A stretch of 64,000 nt of DNA from NCBI RefSeq assembly GCF_002980625.1, contig NZ_PVLR01000005.1, positions 44,281 through 108,280 of the forward strand, in the 5' to 3' direction. The position numbers and the translations under genes were made by a program. This document shows positions 16,625 to 25,688 of the stretch, piece by piece. Numbering within the stretch: the first letter of the stretch is position 1; the number at the start of each line of letters is the position of its first letter. A model generated the notes under the pieces. That model was not told the origin of the DNA, made no database searches, and was given only the letters and a program-made list of their open reading frames with translations. Origin of the DNA: Malikia spinosa. Lineage in GTDB: Bacteria; Pseudomonadota; Gammaproteobacteria; Burkholderiales; Burkholderiaceae_C.

Positions 16625-19464
16625 CGGGGCCGGCGCCCCTGGACGCCGCGCTGGCTCCGGTGGCGCGGCTCGAAGGGGGGGCGCAGCGCTACCAGCAGGT
16701 GGTCGCGCTCGCGGGGGTGACGCTGGAGATTCCGGCCGCCTGCCGGGTCGGCCTGATCGGCCCGGACGGGGTCGGCAAGTCGAGCCTGCTGTCGTTGCTG
16801 GCCGGCGCGCGCGCGCTGCAGACCGGACGGGTCGAGGTGCTGGGCGGCGACATGGCGCGCCAGCGCCACCGGCGCCAGGTCTGCCCGCGCATTGCCTACA
16901 TGCCGCAGGGCCTGGGCAAGAACCTCTATCCGACCCTTTCGGTCGAGGAGAACCTGCAGTTCTTCGCCCGCCTGTTCGGCCATGACGCGGCCGAGCGCCG
17001 CCAGCGCATCGACCAGCTGACCCAGGCCACCGGCTTGCAGCCTTTCCTGGCGCGCCCGGTCGGCAAGCTGTCGGGCGGCATGAAGCAGAAGCTCGGCCTG
17101 TGCTGTGCGCTGATCCATGATCCGGACCTGCTGATCCTCGACGAGCCGACCACCGGCGTCGATCCGCTGGCCCGGGCCCAGTTCTGGCAGCTGATCGACG
17201 GCATCCGGGCCCAGCGCCCCGGCATGAGCGTGCTGGTGGCGACCGCCTACATGGACGAGGCGCAGCGCTTCGACTGGCTGATTGCGATGGATGCCGGCCA
17301 GATCCTGGCCGAGGGCCGGCCGGCCGACCTGCTGCAGCGCACTGGCGCTGCGACCCTGGAGGCGGCCTTCATCGCCCTGTTGCCCGAGGCCAGGCGGCAG
17401 GGCTATCAGGCGATCGAGATCCCGCCGCTGCAGCCGGACCAGGATTGCGCGATCGAGGCCGACGGCCTGACGATGCGCTTTGGCGATTTCGTCGCGGTCG
17501 ATCAGGTCAGCTTGCGCATCCAGCGCGGCGAGATCTTCGGCTTCCTGGGCTCGAACGGCTGCGGCAAGTCGACCACGATGAAGATGCTGACCGGCCTGTT
17601 GCCAGCCAGCGCCGGCAGCGCCAGGCTGTTCGGCCATCCGGTCGATCCGAAGGACATGGCAACAAGGCGGCGGGTCGGCTACATGTCGCAGTCCTTTTCG
17701 CTCTACGGCGAGCTGACGGTGGCGCAGAACCTGGCGCTGCACGCGCGCCTATTCCATGTGCCCGAGTCCGAGGTCGCGCAGCGGGTGGCCGAAATGGTCG
17801 GGCGCTTCGGCCTGGCCGAGGTGCTGGCCGAACTGCCCGAGAAGCTGCCGCTCGGCATGCGCCAGCGGCTGTCGCTGGCCGTGGCCATGGTGCATAGACC
17901 TGAGCTGCTGATCCTGGACGAGCCGACCTCGGGCGTCGATCCGATCGCGCGCGACCAGTTCTGGCGTCTGATGATCGAGTTGGCGCGGCGCGACAAGGTG
18001 ACGATCTTCATCTCGACCCATTTCATGAACGAGGCCGAGCGCTGTGACCGGATCTCGCTGATGCATGCCGGCCGGGTGCTGGCCAGCGCGGCACCGGCGG
18101 CGATCGTGGCCGAGCGCGGCGTGGCGACGCTGGAAGAAGCCTTCATTGCCCATCTGCTGGCGGCGGGTGGCGGCGCGGGGTCCCCCAGCGATGCCGCGCC
18201 AGCCGGCCAGCTGGCCGGACCGTCATCCGATCCGGGCCTGGCAGCGCCGCCCGCTGCGGCGCCGGGCCAGTCCCCGGCGCTGGCCGCTGGCGCCGAAAGC
18301 GGGCAGGATGCCAGCCGTCCGGAACCCTTCGGTCGGTTGCGCCGCAGCCTGCGCCGGATCTACAGCTACAGCTGGCGCGAGGCGCTCGAACTGCAGCGCG
18401 ACCCGGTGCGCGGTGCGCTGGCGCTGCTGGGTTCGCTGCTGCTGATGTTCGTGATGGGCTACGGCATCAGCATGGATGTCGAGAACCTGCGTTACGCCTT
18501 GCTCGACCGCGACCAGACCGCGCTGAGTCGCGACTACGCCCTGAACCTGTCGGGCTCCAACTACTTTGTCGAGCGCCCGCCGCTGCAGGACTACGCCGAG
18601 CTGGACCGGCGCCTGCGCAGCGGCGAGCTGTCGCTGGCGCTCGAGATACCGGCCGGCTTTGCGCGCCGGGTCGAGCGCGGCGACCCGGCGCAGATCGGGG
18701 CCTGGATCGATGGCGCGATGCCACAGCGCGCCGAGACCGTCAGCGGCTTCGTGCAGGGCATGCATCAGCATTGGCTGGCGCAGCAGCAGCGCCAGCGCAC
18801 CGGGATGACGCCGGCGGCGGCGGTCGCGGTCGAGACCCGCTTTCGCTACAACCCCGACATCAAGAGCCTGCCCGCGATGGTGCCGGCGGTGATCCCGCTG
18901 CTGCTGCTGATGCTGCCGGCCATGCTGACGGCGCTGGCGGTGGTGCGCGAGAAGGAGCTGGGCTCGATCATCAACCTGTATGTCACGCCGACCACGCGCA
19001 CCGAGTTTTTGATCGGCAAGCAGCTGCCCTATGTCGCGCTGGCGCTGGTCAATTTCGGCCTGATGAGCCTGGCTGCCGTCACGCTGTTCGGCGTGCCGAT
19101 GACCGGCAGCTTCGCCACCCTGGCGCTGGCCGCGCTGCTCTACAGCCTGAGCTCGACCGGAATGGGCCTGCTGGCCTCGACCCTGGTGCGCAGCCAGATC
19201 GCCGCGATCTTCTTCGCCATGGTCGGCACGCTGATCCCGGCGGTGCAGTTTGCCGGCCTGATCCACCCGGTCTCGTCGCTGGAAGGCATGGGGCGCTGGA
19301 TCGGCGAGATCTACCCGGCCAGCCACATGTTCGTGATCAGCCGGGGCGTCTTCAGCAAGGCGCTCGGCTTCAATGACCTGGCGGCTTCCTTCTGGCCGCT
19401 GGCGGTCGCTGCGCCGCTGATCCTGGGCCTGGCCGTGCTGCTGCTGAAAAAACAGGAGGCCTGA
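16621..19464 (+). CDS. rbbA: RbbA-like fused ABC transporter (two ATPase domains plus permease)
   Basis: 947 residues. First ATPase: GPDGVGKSS at about 48-56, signature LSGGMKQK, Walker [13 protein letters not shown]. Second ATPase: GSNGCGKST at about 310-318, with the degenerate signature LPLGMRQR, then [12 protein letters not shown]. After a linker rich in Ala/Gly/Pro (about 520-570) comes an ABC-2 permease half with six membrane helices and a large periplasmic loop. This two-ATPase plus permease layout and the odd second signature match E. coli RbbA/YhiH. It starts with GTG that overlaps the previous stop, and its own stop overlaps the next ATG. Export substrate is unknown; ribosome association has been reported for the E. 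coli protein and is not tested here. Confidence 0.9.
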   Translation: MTGPAPLDAALAPVARLEGGAQRYQQVVALAGVTLEIPAACRVGLIGPDGVGKSSLLSLLAGARALQTGRVEVLGGDMARQRHRRQVCPRIAYMPQGLGKNLYPTLSVEENLQFFARLFGHDAAERRQRIDQLTQATGLQPFLARPVGKLSGGMKQKLGLCCALIHDPDLLILDEPTTGVDPLARAQFWQLIDGIRAQRPGMSVLVATAYMDEAQRFDWLIAMDAGQILAEGRPADLLQRTGAATLEAAFIALLPEARRQGYQAIEIPPLQPDQDCAIEADGLTMRFGDFVAVDQVSLRIQRGEIFGFLGSNGCGKSTTMKMLTGLLPASAGSARLFGHPVDPKDMATRRRVGYMSQSFSLYGELTVAQNLALHARLFHVPESEVAQRVAEMVGRFGLAEVLAELPEKLPLGMRQRLSLAVAMVHRPELLILDEPTSGVDPIARDQFWRLMIELARRDKVTIFISTHFMNEAERCDRISLMHAGRVLASAAPAAIVAERGVATLEEAFIAHLLAAGGGAGSPSDAAPAGQLAGPSSDPGLAAPPAAAPGQSPALAAGAESGQDASRPEPFGRLRRSLRRIYSYSWREALELQRDPVRGALALLGSLLLMFVMGYGISMDVENLRYALLDRDQTALSRDYALNLSGSNYFVERPPLQDYAELDRRLRSGELSLALEIPAGFARRVERGDPAQIGAWIDGAMPQRAETVSGFVQGMHQHWLAQQQRQRTGMTPAAAVAVETRFRYNPDIKSLPAMVPAVIPLLLLMLPAMLTALAVVREKELGSIINLYVTPTTRTEFLIGKQLPYVALALVNFGLMSLAAVTLFGVPMTGSFATLALAALLYSLSSTGMGLLASTLVRSQIAAIFFAMVGTLIPAVQFAGLIHPVSSLEGMGRWIGEIYPASHMFVISRGVFSKALGFNDLAASFWPLAVAAPLILGLAVLLLKKQEA

Positions 19465-20591
19465 TGCTGCGCCATCTCGCCAACATCTACCGGCTCGGCA
19501 TCAAGGAGCTCTGGAGCCTGTGGCGCGACCCGATGATGCTGTTCCTGATCATCTACACCTTCACGGTCGCGGTCTACACCGCCGGCACCGCGATGCCCGA
19601 GACCTTGCATCGCACGCCGATCGCCATCGTCGACGAGGACGACTCGGCGCTGTCGGCCCGCCTCATCGGCGCCTTCTATCCGCCCTCGTTCACGCCGCCG
19701 GTCCGCATCGGCCAGGCCGAGGTCGACCCGGGACTCGACGCCGGCCGCTACATCCTGGTGCTGACGATTCCGCCCGATTTCCAGCGCGACTTGCTGGCGG
19801 GCCGGTCACCTGCGGTGCAGCTCAATGTCGATGCGACCCGCATGAGCCAGGCCTTTGCCGGCAGCGGCTTCGCGCAGCAGATCATCCAGGGCGAGGTGGC
19901 CGAGTTCCTGCAGCGCCAGCGCGCCGTGCCGGTTTATCCGGTCGAGCTCGTGACCCGGGTCCGCTTCAATCCGACCCTGTCCAACACCTGGTTCGGCTCG
20001 CCGATGGAGCTGGTCAACCTGATCACGATGCTGTCGATCATCCTGACCGGCGCCGCGCTGATCCGCGAGCGCGAGCATGGCACGGTCGAGCATCTGCTGG
20101 TGATGCCGGTCACGCCGACCGAGATCATGCTGGCCAAGATCTGGTCGATGGCGCTGGTGGTGCTGCTGGCGTCGGCGCTGTCGCTCAACGGCGTGATCCG
20201 CGGTGTGCTGCAGGTGCCGATCGAGGGCTCGCTCTGGCTGTTCTTCAGCGGCGTGGCGCTGCATCTGTTCGCGACCACCTCGATGGGCATCTTCATGGCG
20301 ACGCTGGCGCGCAGCATGCCGCAGTTCGGCCTGCTGATGGTGCTGATCATGATGCCGCTGCAGATGCTGTCGGGCGGCGTGACCCCGCGCGAGAGCATGC
20401 CGACCTGGGTCCAATGGGCGATGTCGCTGGCGCCGACCACCCATTTCACCGAGCTGAGCCAGGCCATCCTGTATCGCGGCGCCGGCATCGACGTGGTCTG
20501 GAGCTCCTTCGTCGCGCTGGCCTTGATCGGTTCCGTGCTGTTCGCGCTGTCGCTGCGGCGCTTCCGGGCCACGATTGCCCAGCTGGCCTGA
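19464..20591 (+). CDS. ABC-2 type permease (YhhJ-like)
   Basis: 375 residues, with one N-terminal helix (about 25-45), a long periplasmic part with the family DEDDSALSARL motif, and five C-terminal helices. It includes the ABC-2 pattern REREHGTVEHLLVMPVTPTEIMLAK. It likely forms a heterodimeric channel with the permease half of the fused protein before it. The ATG overlaps the previous stop codon. The operon ends here: a heptamer repeat follows, then a convergent gene. Confidence 0.88.
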   Translation: MLRHLANIYRLGIKELWSLWRDPMMLFLIIYTFTVAVYTAGTAMPETLHRTPIAIVDEDDSALSARLIGAFYPPSFTPPVRIGQAEVDPGLDAGRYILVLTIPPDFQRDLLAGRSPAVQLNVDATRMSQAFAGSGFAQQIIQGEVAEFLQRQRAVPVYPVELVTRVRFNPTLSNTWFGSPMELVNLITMLSIILTGAALIREREHGTVEHLLVMPVTPTEIMLAKIWSMALVVLLASALSLNGVIRGVLQVPIEGSLWLFFSGVALHLFATTSMGIFMATLARSMPQFGLLMVLIMMPLQMLSGGVTPRESMPTWVQWAMSLAPTTHFTELSQAILYRGAGIDVVWSSFVALALIGSVLFALSLRRFRATIAQLA

Positions 20592-20616
20592 TCCGGGGTG
20601 AGGCAAGGTCCAGCCC

Positions 20617-20658
20617 GCCTGACGCCTGACGCCTGACGCCTGACGCCTGACGCCTGAC
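20617..20658. repeat. Six tandem copies of GCCTGAC
   Basis: Six perfect copies of a seven-base unit run head to tail, followed by a part-copy GCC. They lie between the ends of two convergent genes, outside both. Such an array is prone to copy-number slippage. No function is implied. Confidence 0.95.
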
Positions 20659-20669
20659 GCCCGCCGCCT

Positions 20670-21554
20670 TCAGCGCAGCGTCAGCGCCAGCGCGACCGGC
20701 AGAAAGACCACCGCGGCCAGGTTGCCGAGCAGCACCATCGACGCGACCTTGTCCGGTTCCTGGCCGTAGCGTTCGGCGAACATGTAGTTGAGCACCGCGG
20801 GCGGCAGCGCGCCGAACACCAGCAGCAGCGCCTGCTCGCGCTCGGGCAGTCCGATCAGGCGCAGCATGACCCAGGCCGCCGCCATGCCGGCGAGCGGGCG
20901 CAGCACTGCACCGAACAGGCCGAAGCCGACCGCCTCGATGCGCGAGTCGGCCAGCCGCACCCCGAGCGCGAACAGCATCAGCGGGATCGAGATGTCGCCG
21001 ACCATCCGGATCGCCGTCAGCAGCGGTGGCCAAAGCTCGATTCCGCTCAGGCCGACCGCCAGCCCGGCGAAGGTGGCCAGCACCGGCGGCGATTGCCAGG
21101 CTTGCAGCCAGCTGCTGCGCGGGTCGAGCAGCCAGGCGCCGAAGGAGAAATGCAGCAGGTTCGACAGCACGAACAGCACCACCATCGGCGCCAGCGCCGC
21201 GTCGCCAAAGGCCAGCACCGCCAGCGGCAGGCCGAGGTTGCCGCAGTTGTTGAACATCATCGGCGGCACCAGCGTCCGGGGCGTGATGCCGAGCGCGCGC
21301 GCCGCCAGCCAGCCGACCAGTCCGGTGCAGGCGATGACGCCCAGGCCGGCCAGCAGCAGCGGCAGATAGTCGCTCAGGCGGAACTCCTTGCCGGCCATGG
21401 CGCCGAACACCAGCGCCGGCACGAAGACCGCGAGGTTGAGCCGGTTCGCGTGCGACAGGTCGGGCTTCATGCGCCGCGCCACCACATAGCCGAGCGCGGT
21501 GATGGCGAACAACGGAAACAGGATCGAGAGGATGCGGATCAGCATGGATGCCAT
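20670..21554 (-). CDS. AEC-family (auxin efflux carrier) transporter
   Basis: Inner-membrane protein of 294 residues with about ten hydrophobic helices in two halves. The NCGNLGLPL motif near residue 110 and the GDISIPLMLFALG motif near residue 200 are the conserved broken-helix signatures of the AEC family, which moves carboxylates such as malate or malonate. The start may be 21554 (MASM) or 21545 (MLIR); neither has a clear ribosome site. It is divergent from ureD, so both promoters share a 66-base gap. The substrate cannot be named, and a link to urea metabolism is not implied. Confidence 0.85.
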   Translation of the reverse strand: MASMLIRILSILFPLFAITALGYVVARRMKPDLSHANRLNLAVFVPALVFGAMAGKEFRLSDYLPLLLAGLGVIACTGLVGWLAARALGITPRTLVPPMMFNNCGNLGLPLAVLAFGDAALAPMVVLFVLSNLLHFSFGAWLLDPRSSWLQAWQSPPVLATFAGLAVGLSGIELWPPLLTAIRMVGDISIPLMLFALGVRLADSRIEAVGFGLFGAVLRPLAGMAAAWVMLRLIGLPEREQALLLVFGALPPAVLNYMFAERYGQEPDKVASMVLLGNLAAVVFLPVALALTLR

Positions 21555-21570
21555 TCTGCAGCGTCGCGCT

Positions 21571-21586
21571 GGGCATTGATCTTGCA
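21571..21586 (+). promoter_or_regulatory. Sigma-54-like promoter before ureD
   Basis: GGGCATT-GATC-TTGCA keeps the GG and GC pairs at correct spacing and a perfect -12 box; the -24 box is partial. The predicted start is near 21597, 24 bases before the ureD ATG. Confidence 0.4.
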
Positions 21587-21620
21587 TGATGGAGGGGTTT
21601 GTCTGTCTACCCCCTGATTC

Positions 21621-22457
21621 ATGCCCTGGCACGCCCATCTCGACCTCCAGTATCGCCGCGACCCGAGCGGCCAGACCCTGCTGCGGCACCGCCACAGCGG
21701 CCCGCTGCGCATCTTCAAGAGCCTCTATCCCGAGGGACTGGCGGTCTGCCACAACGTGATCGTCCATCCGCCGGGCGGACTGGTGCAGGGCGACCGGCTC
21801 GAGGTCGATGTCACGGTCGCGGCGGGCGCGCATGCACTGGTCTCGACCCCGGGCGCGACGCGCTTCTACCGCAATGCCAGCGGCGAGCCGGCCGAGCAGC
21901 GGGTGCGGCTGGCGCTGGAGGAGGGCGCGCGGCTGGAATGGTTGCCGCTCGAAACCCTGGCCTATGACGGTTGCCGCGCGCTGAACCGGGTCGAGCTCCA
22001 GATCGCGCCGGGCGCCGAGCTGCTGGCCTGGGATGTCGTGAGCCTGGGTCTGCCAGCGGCCGAGCTGCCTTTTGCCAGCGGCTGCCTCGAGCAGCAATGG
22101 GACTGGCCCGGGGTCTGGCTCGAGCGCGCCCGGCTCGATGCCGCCGATGAGCGCCTGCTGCGCAGCCCGGTCGGGCTCGACGGCCAGAGCACGCTGGCCA
22201 CGCTGGTGCTGGCCTGTGGCAGCGCGCTGACGCGCCACCGGCGCGAGGCGCTGCTCGAGGCCTGCCGCGACCTGATCGAGACCCATGCGCTGGCGCCGCG
22301 CTGCGGCGCGACCTGCCCGAACGACCAGATGCTGGTGGTGCGCGCGCTGGCCGGCCAGGTCGAGCCGCTGATGCAGCTCTGGCAGGCGCTGTGGGCGCTG
22401 CTGCGGCGCGAGGCCTGGGGCATGGCCGATGCGCCGCCGCGGATCTGGAGCGTCTGA
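21621..22457 (+). CDS. ureD: Urease accessory protein UreD
   Basis: Scaffold for nickel loading of urease; forms a complex with UreF and UreG on the apoenzyme in the cytoplasm. 278 residues, usual length. Family blocks: LRIFKSLYPEG, VIVHPPGGLVQGDRLEVDV, STPGATRFYRNASG and the C-terminal CGATCPNDQMLVVRALA. The ATG at 21621 is the earliest possible, since a stop lies just upstream in frame. It is placed before urtA and more than 23 kb from ureA-G, although its partners are encoded there. In many Burkholderiales relatives ureD lies directly before ureA. Confidence 0.95.
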   Translation: MPWHAHLDLQYRRDPSGQTLLRHRHSGPLRIFKSLYPEGLAVCHNVIVHPPGGLVQGDRLEVDVTVAAGAHALVSTPGATRFYRNASGEPAEQRVRLALEEGARLEWLPLETLAYDGCRALNRVELQIAPGAELLAWDVVSLGLPAAELPFASGCLEQQWDWPGVWLERARLDAADERLLRSPVGLDGQSTLATLVLACGSALTRHRREALLEACRDLIETHALAPRCGATCPNDQMLVVRALAGQVEPLMQLWQALWALLRREAWGMADAPPRIWSV

Positions 22458-22507
22458 GCTGCGCCGCTGGCCGGGGTGACGGCATTGGACTGGGCGCTGG
22501 CATGGCT

Positions 22508-22527
22508 TGTACGCCATCTGGCGTACA
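22508..22527. promoter_or_regulatory. Perfect 20-base dyad before urtA
   Basis: TGTACGCCA and TGGCGTACA flank a two-base centre. The site is 128 bases before the urtA ATG and within the ureD-urtA gap, a good place for a transcription factor. It does not match the NtrC consensus. The binding protein is unknown. Confidence 0.6.
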
Positions 22528-22562
22528 GACGGTTCGGGGGGCGATCCTTAGCATGGAGACAT

Positions 22563-22618
22563 CCGCTGCAAAACGGCCTGAAAGGGATCAAAAATGATCC
22601 GAAACGGCCGGCCAGCGG
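22563..22618 (+). other. Structured 5' leader of urtA
   Basis: Nested pairings in order: CCGCTG (22563-22568) with CAGCGG (22613-22618); GGCC (22575-22578) with GGCC (22606-22609); GGATCA (22585-22590) with TGATCC (22595-22600) around AAAA. Purine-rich internal loops (CAAAAC, TGAAAG, GAAAC) separate the stems. A weak GG-N10-GC sigma-54-like pair at 22539-22552 would place the RNA start at the first stem. It could be a cis-regulatory RNA; no known riboswitch class was recognised. Confidence 0.45.
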
Positions 22619-22654
22619 CGGAAAACCCTCCAACCCCTCGAAACGGAAATCGCC

Positions 22655-23938
22655 ATGTCCAGCTATTCCACGCGTCGCCTGACCCTCAAGACCCTGTCGG
22701 CCGCTGCCGCCGTCGCTTCCATGGGCCTGTTCGGCCTGCCAGCCCATGCCGCCGACACCATCAAGGTCGGCGTGCTGCACAGCCTGTCGGGCACGATGGC
22801 GATCTCCGAGACCGTGTTGAAGGACACGGTGCTGATGGCGATCGACGAGATCAACGCCAAGGGCGGCGTGCTGGGCAAGAAGCTGGAGCCGGTGGTGGTC
22901 GATCCGGCTTCCAACTGGCCGCTGTTCGCCGAGAAGGCCAAGCAGCTGATCGACCAGGACAAGGTCGCGGTGGTGTTCGGCTGCTGGACCTCGGTTTCGC
23001 GCAAGTCGGTGCTGCCGGTGTTCGAGGAAAAGAACAGCCTGCTGTTCTACCCGGTGCAGTACGAGGGCGAGGAACTGTCCAAGAACGTGTTCTACACCGG
23101 CGCGGCGCCGAACCAGCAGGCCATCCCAGCGGTCGAATACCTGATGAGCAAGGACGGCGGCGAGGCCAAGCGCTTCGTGCTGCTGGGCACCGACTATGTC
23201 TACCCGCGCACCACCAACAAGATCCTGCGCGCCTTCCTGAAGTCCAAGGGCGTCGCCGAGTCCGACATCATCGAGGAGTACACCCCGTTCGGCCACAGCG
23301 ACTACCAGACCATCATCGCCAAGATCAAGAAGTTCTCGTCCGAGGGCAAGAAGACGGCCGTGATCTCGACCATCAACGGCGACTCCAACGTGCCGTTCTA
23401 CAAGGAACTCGGCAACGCCGGCCTGAAGGCCAAGGATGTGCCGGTGGTGGCCTTCTCGGTCGGTGAAGAAGAGCTGCGCGGCGTCGACACCAAGCCGCTG
23501 GTCGGCCACCTGGCAGCCTGGAACTACTTCATGAGCGTGAAGAACCCGGCCAACACCGAGTTTGTCAAGAAGTGGAGCGACTACGCCAAGGCCAAGAACA
23601 TCCCGGGCCACAAGGACAAGCCGCTGACCAACGACCCGATGGAGGCGACCTACATCGGCATCAACATGTGGGCCCAGGCGGTGGCCAAGGCCAAGTCGAC
23701 CGATACCGACAAGGTGATCGCGGCCATGGCCGGCCAGACCTTCAAGGCGCCGGGCGGCTTCGTCAGCACCATGGACAAGGAAAACCATCACCTGCACAAG
23801 CCGGTCTTCATCGGCGAAGTCAAGGCTGACGGCCAGTTCAAGGTGGTCTGGAAGACCAAGGGCCCGGTGGTCGCCGACCCGTGGAGCGACTACATCGCCG
23901 AGAACAAGGGCAAGGTCAACGTGCCGGCCAAGAAGTAA
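22655..23938 (+). CDS. urtA: Urea ABC transporter substrate-binding protein UrtA
   Basis: Periplasmic urea receptor of 427 residues. The first 32 residues are a signal peptide; [10 protein letters not shown] before the hydrophobic core resembles a twin-arginine signal. The mature protein starts [20 protein letters not shown], a hallmark of UrtA, and contains [14 protein letters not shown] and [11 protein letters not shown], which form the urea pocket region in this family. It leads urtABCDE and has a 201-base control region with a dyad and a structured leader. A U-run hairpin behind it should raise its level over the membrane parts. Amide-binding FmdD-type proteins are close relatives, but the five-gene context and UreD neighbour favour urea. 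Confidence 0.96.
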   Translation: MSSYSTRRLTLKTLSAAAAVASMGLFGLPAHAADTIKVGVLHSLSGTMAISETVLKDTVLMAIDEINAKGGVLGKKLEPVVVDPASNWPLFAEKAKQLIDQDKVAVVFGCWTSVSRKSVLPVFEEKNSLLFYPVQYEGEELSKNVFYTGAAPNQQAIPAVEYLMSKDGGEAKRFVLLGTDYVYPRTTNKILRAFLKSKGVAESDIIEEYTPFGHSDYQTIIAKIKKFSSEGKKTAVISTINGDSNVPFYKELGNAGLKAKDVPVVAFSVGEEELRGVDTKPLVGHLAAWNYFMSVKNPANTEFVKKWSDYAKAKNIPGHKDKPLTNDPMEATYIGINMWAQAVAKAKSTDTDKVIAAMAGQTFKAPGGFVSTMDKENHHLHKPVFIGEVKADGQFKVVWKTKGPVVADPWSDYIAENKGKVNVPAKK

Positions 23939-23948
23939 GGCGATCGGG

Positions 23949-24030
23949 CCAGGCATCGGGGTCGGGCTGCGGTCTGCCCCTGTTGCCTGGAGGCTTGAAC
24001 GGGCCGCCTTGCCGCGGCCCGCTGTTTTTT
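23949..24030 (+). terminator. Hairpins between urtA and urtB, the second terminator-like
   Basis: A first stem pairs CCAGGCA (about 23950-23956) with TGCCTGG. A second pairs GGGCCGC (24001-24007) with GCGGCCC (24014-24020), followed after four bases by TTTTTT. It probably gives partial termination, so that less of the permease and ATPase message is made. Confidence 0.65.
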
Positions 24031-24040
24031 CGGGAAGTCG

Positions 24041-25672
24041 ATGATGCGACACAAGATGATGGACGCGCTGCGGCACAGCGTGCTGAGACTGGGGTTGGGC
24101 CTGGCCTTTGCCTGCGGCCTGCCGCTGGCCGCCCATGCCCTGACGGCGCCACAGGCGCTGGAACTGGCCGCGGGCGAGGCCGACGAGCGGGTGGCGCAGC
24201 TGCTGCAGCTGGCCGCCAGCGACGACGCGCGCGCCCATGCGCTGATCCGCGCCCTGTCCGACGAGAGCGTGCAGGTACAGAACGGCCAGGTGTTGATCGT
24301 GCAGGGCGCCGAGGCCATCGATGCCGTCAGCGGCGCCGTGGTGGCGCTCGGTGATGGCGCCGAGGAGGCCGTGGTCAACAACCGCCTGCGTGGCGCGCTC
24401 GACAGCGCGCTGGCCGGCATGGATCTGCTGCAGGGCGATGCCGCGCGTCAGCGCGAGGCGGCCGCCATCCTGCAGCGTGGCGCCTTCGACGACCCGACCC
24501 CGGCCCAGCTGCCGCTGGTCGAGCGCGCGCTGTCGCCCGAGTTTTCCGCCCGGCTCGACCCGGCCGCGCGCGAGTCGCTGCAGCTGGCGCAGGCCGCGCT
24601 GCACCTGGCCAGCAACGACCCGGCGCAACGCATTGCCGCTGCCCGCAAGCTGGCCGGGGTCGGCCAGCCGATCGTCAAGGCGCTGCTGAGCCAGCGCCTG
24701 GAGTCCGAGACCGACCCGGCCGTCAAGACCGCGCTGAGCCAGGCCCTGAGCGCGGTCGAGCGCGCGCTGAGCACGGCTTCGGTGCTGGGCCAGATGTTCA
24801 CCGGCTTCAGCCTGGGCTCGATCCTGCTGCTGGCCGCGCTCGGGCTGGCGATCACCTACGGCCTGATGGGCGTGATCAACATGGCGCATGGCGAGCTGAT
24901 CATGATCGGCGCCTACGCGACCTACCTGGTGCAGCTGGCGTTTCGCCAGTACCTGCCGGGCGCCTTCGACTGGTATCTGCTGGCGGCGCTGCCGCTGTCC
25001 TTCCTGGCCTCGGCGCTGGTCGGCGCGGCGATGGAGCGCAGCGTGATCCGCTTCCTCTACGGCCGTCCGCTCGAGACCCTGCTCGCGACCTGGGGCATCA
25101 GCCTGGTGCTGATGCAGGGCGTGCGCAGCCTGTTCGGCGCGCAGAACGTCGGCGTCGAGAACCCGTCCTGGATGAGCGGCGGCATCACGCTGCTCGGCAG
25201 CCTGACCCTGCCCTGGAACCGGATCATCATCATCGGCTTTGCGGCTGCGGTGCTGCTGGCGGTCGCGCTGCTGATCGGCAAGACCCGACTCGGCCTGTTC
25301 GTGCGCGGCGTGACGCAGAACCGCCCGATCGCGTCCTGCATGGGTGTCAATACGGCACGCATCGATACCTACGCCTTCGCGCTCGGTTCCGGCATCGCCG
25401 GTCTGGCTGGCTGCGCCTTGAGCCAGGTCGGCAACGTCGGCCCGGACCTGGGCCAGAACTACATCGTCGACAGCTTCATGGTGGTGGTGCTGGGCGGGGT
25501 CGGCCAGCTGGCCGGCACGGTCTACGCCGCGCTGGGCCTGGGGCTGCTGAACAAGCTGCTCGAGGGCTGGGCCGGCGCGGTGCTGGCCAAGATCGCGGTG
25601 CTGGTCTTCATCATCGTCTTCATCCAGAAGCGTCCGCAGGGCATCTTTGCCCTCAAGGGTCGCCAGGCCTGA
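24041..25672 (+). CDS. urtB: Urea ABC transporter permease UrtB
   Basis: Inner-membrane permease of 543 residues. After a signal-like start, residues about 35-250 form the soluble helical domain peculiar to UrtB, which explains why it is much longer than LivH. Residues about 255-540 are the LivH-like membrane part with about eight helices, including GVINMAHGELIMIGAYATY and VVVLGGVGQLAGT. The ATG at 24041 has GGGAA close upstream; ATGs at 24044 and 24056 are alternatives. It pairs with UrtC to form the urea channel. Confidence 0.95.
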   Translation: MMRHKMMDALRHSVLRLGLGLAFACGLPLAAHALTAPQALELAAGEADERVAQLLQLAASDDARAHALIRALSDESVQVQNGQVLIVQGAEAIDAVSGAVVALGDGAEEAVVNNRLRGALDSALAGMDLLQGDAARQREAAAILQRGAFDDPTPAQLPLVERALSPEFSARLDPAARESLQLAQAALHLASNDPAQRIAAARKLAGVGQPIVKALLSQRLESETDPAVKTALSQALSAVERALSTASVLGQMFTGFSLGSILLLAALGLAITYGLMGVINMAHGELIMIGAYATYLVQLAFRQYLPGAFDWYLLAALPLSFLASALVGAAMERSVIRFLYGRPLETLLATWGISLVLMQGVRSLFGAQNVGVENPSWMSGGITLLGSLTLPWNRIIIIGFAAAVLLAVALLIGKTRLGLFVRGVTQNRPIASCMGVNTARIDTYAFALGSGIAGLAGCALSQVGNVGPDLGQNYIVDSFMVVVLGGVGQLAGTVYAALGLGLLNKLLEGWAGAVLAKIAVLVFIIVFIQKRPQGIFALKGRQA

Positions 25673-25688
25673 TCCGGGAGCCATCCTC

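Noticed and set aside
22495..22515. Sigma-54 promoter TGGCATGGCTTG before urtA
   Set aside because: The two boxes are too close by two bases; the weaker pair at 22539-22552 has correct spacing.
22508..22527. NtrC binding site at the urtA dyad
   Set aside because: Lacks the GCAC...GTGC half sites and is three bases longer than the NtrC consensus.
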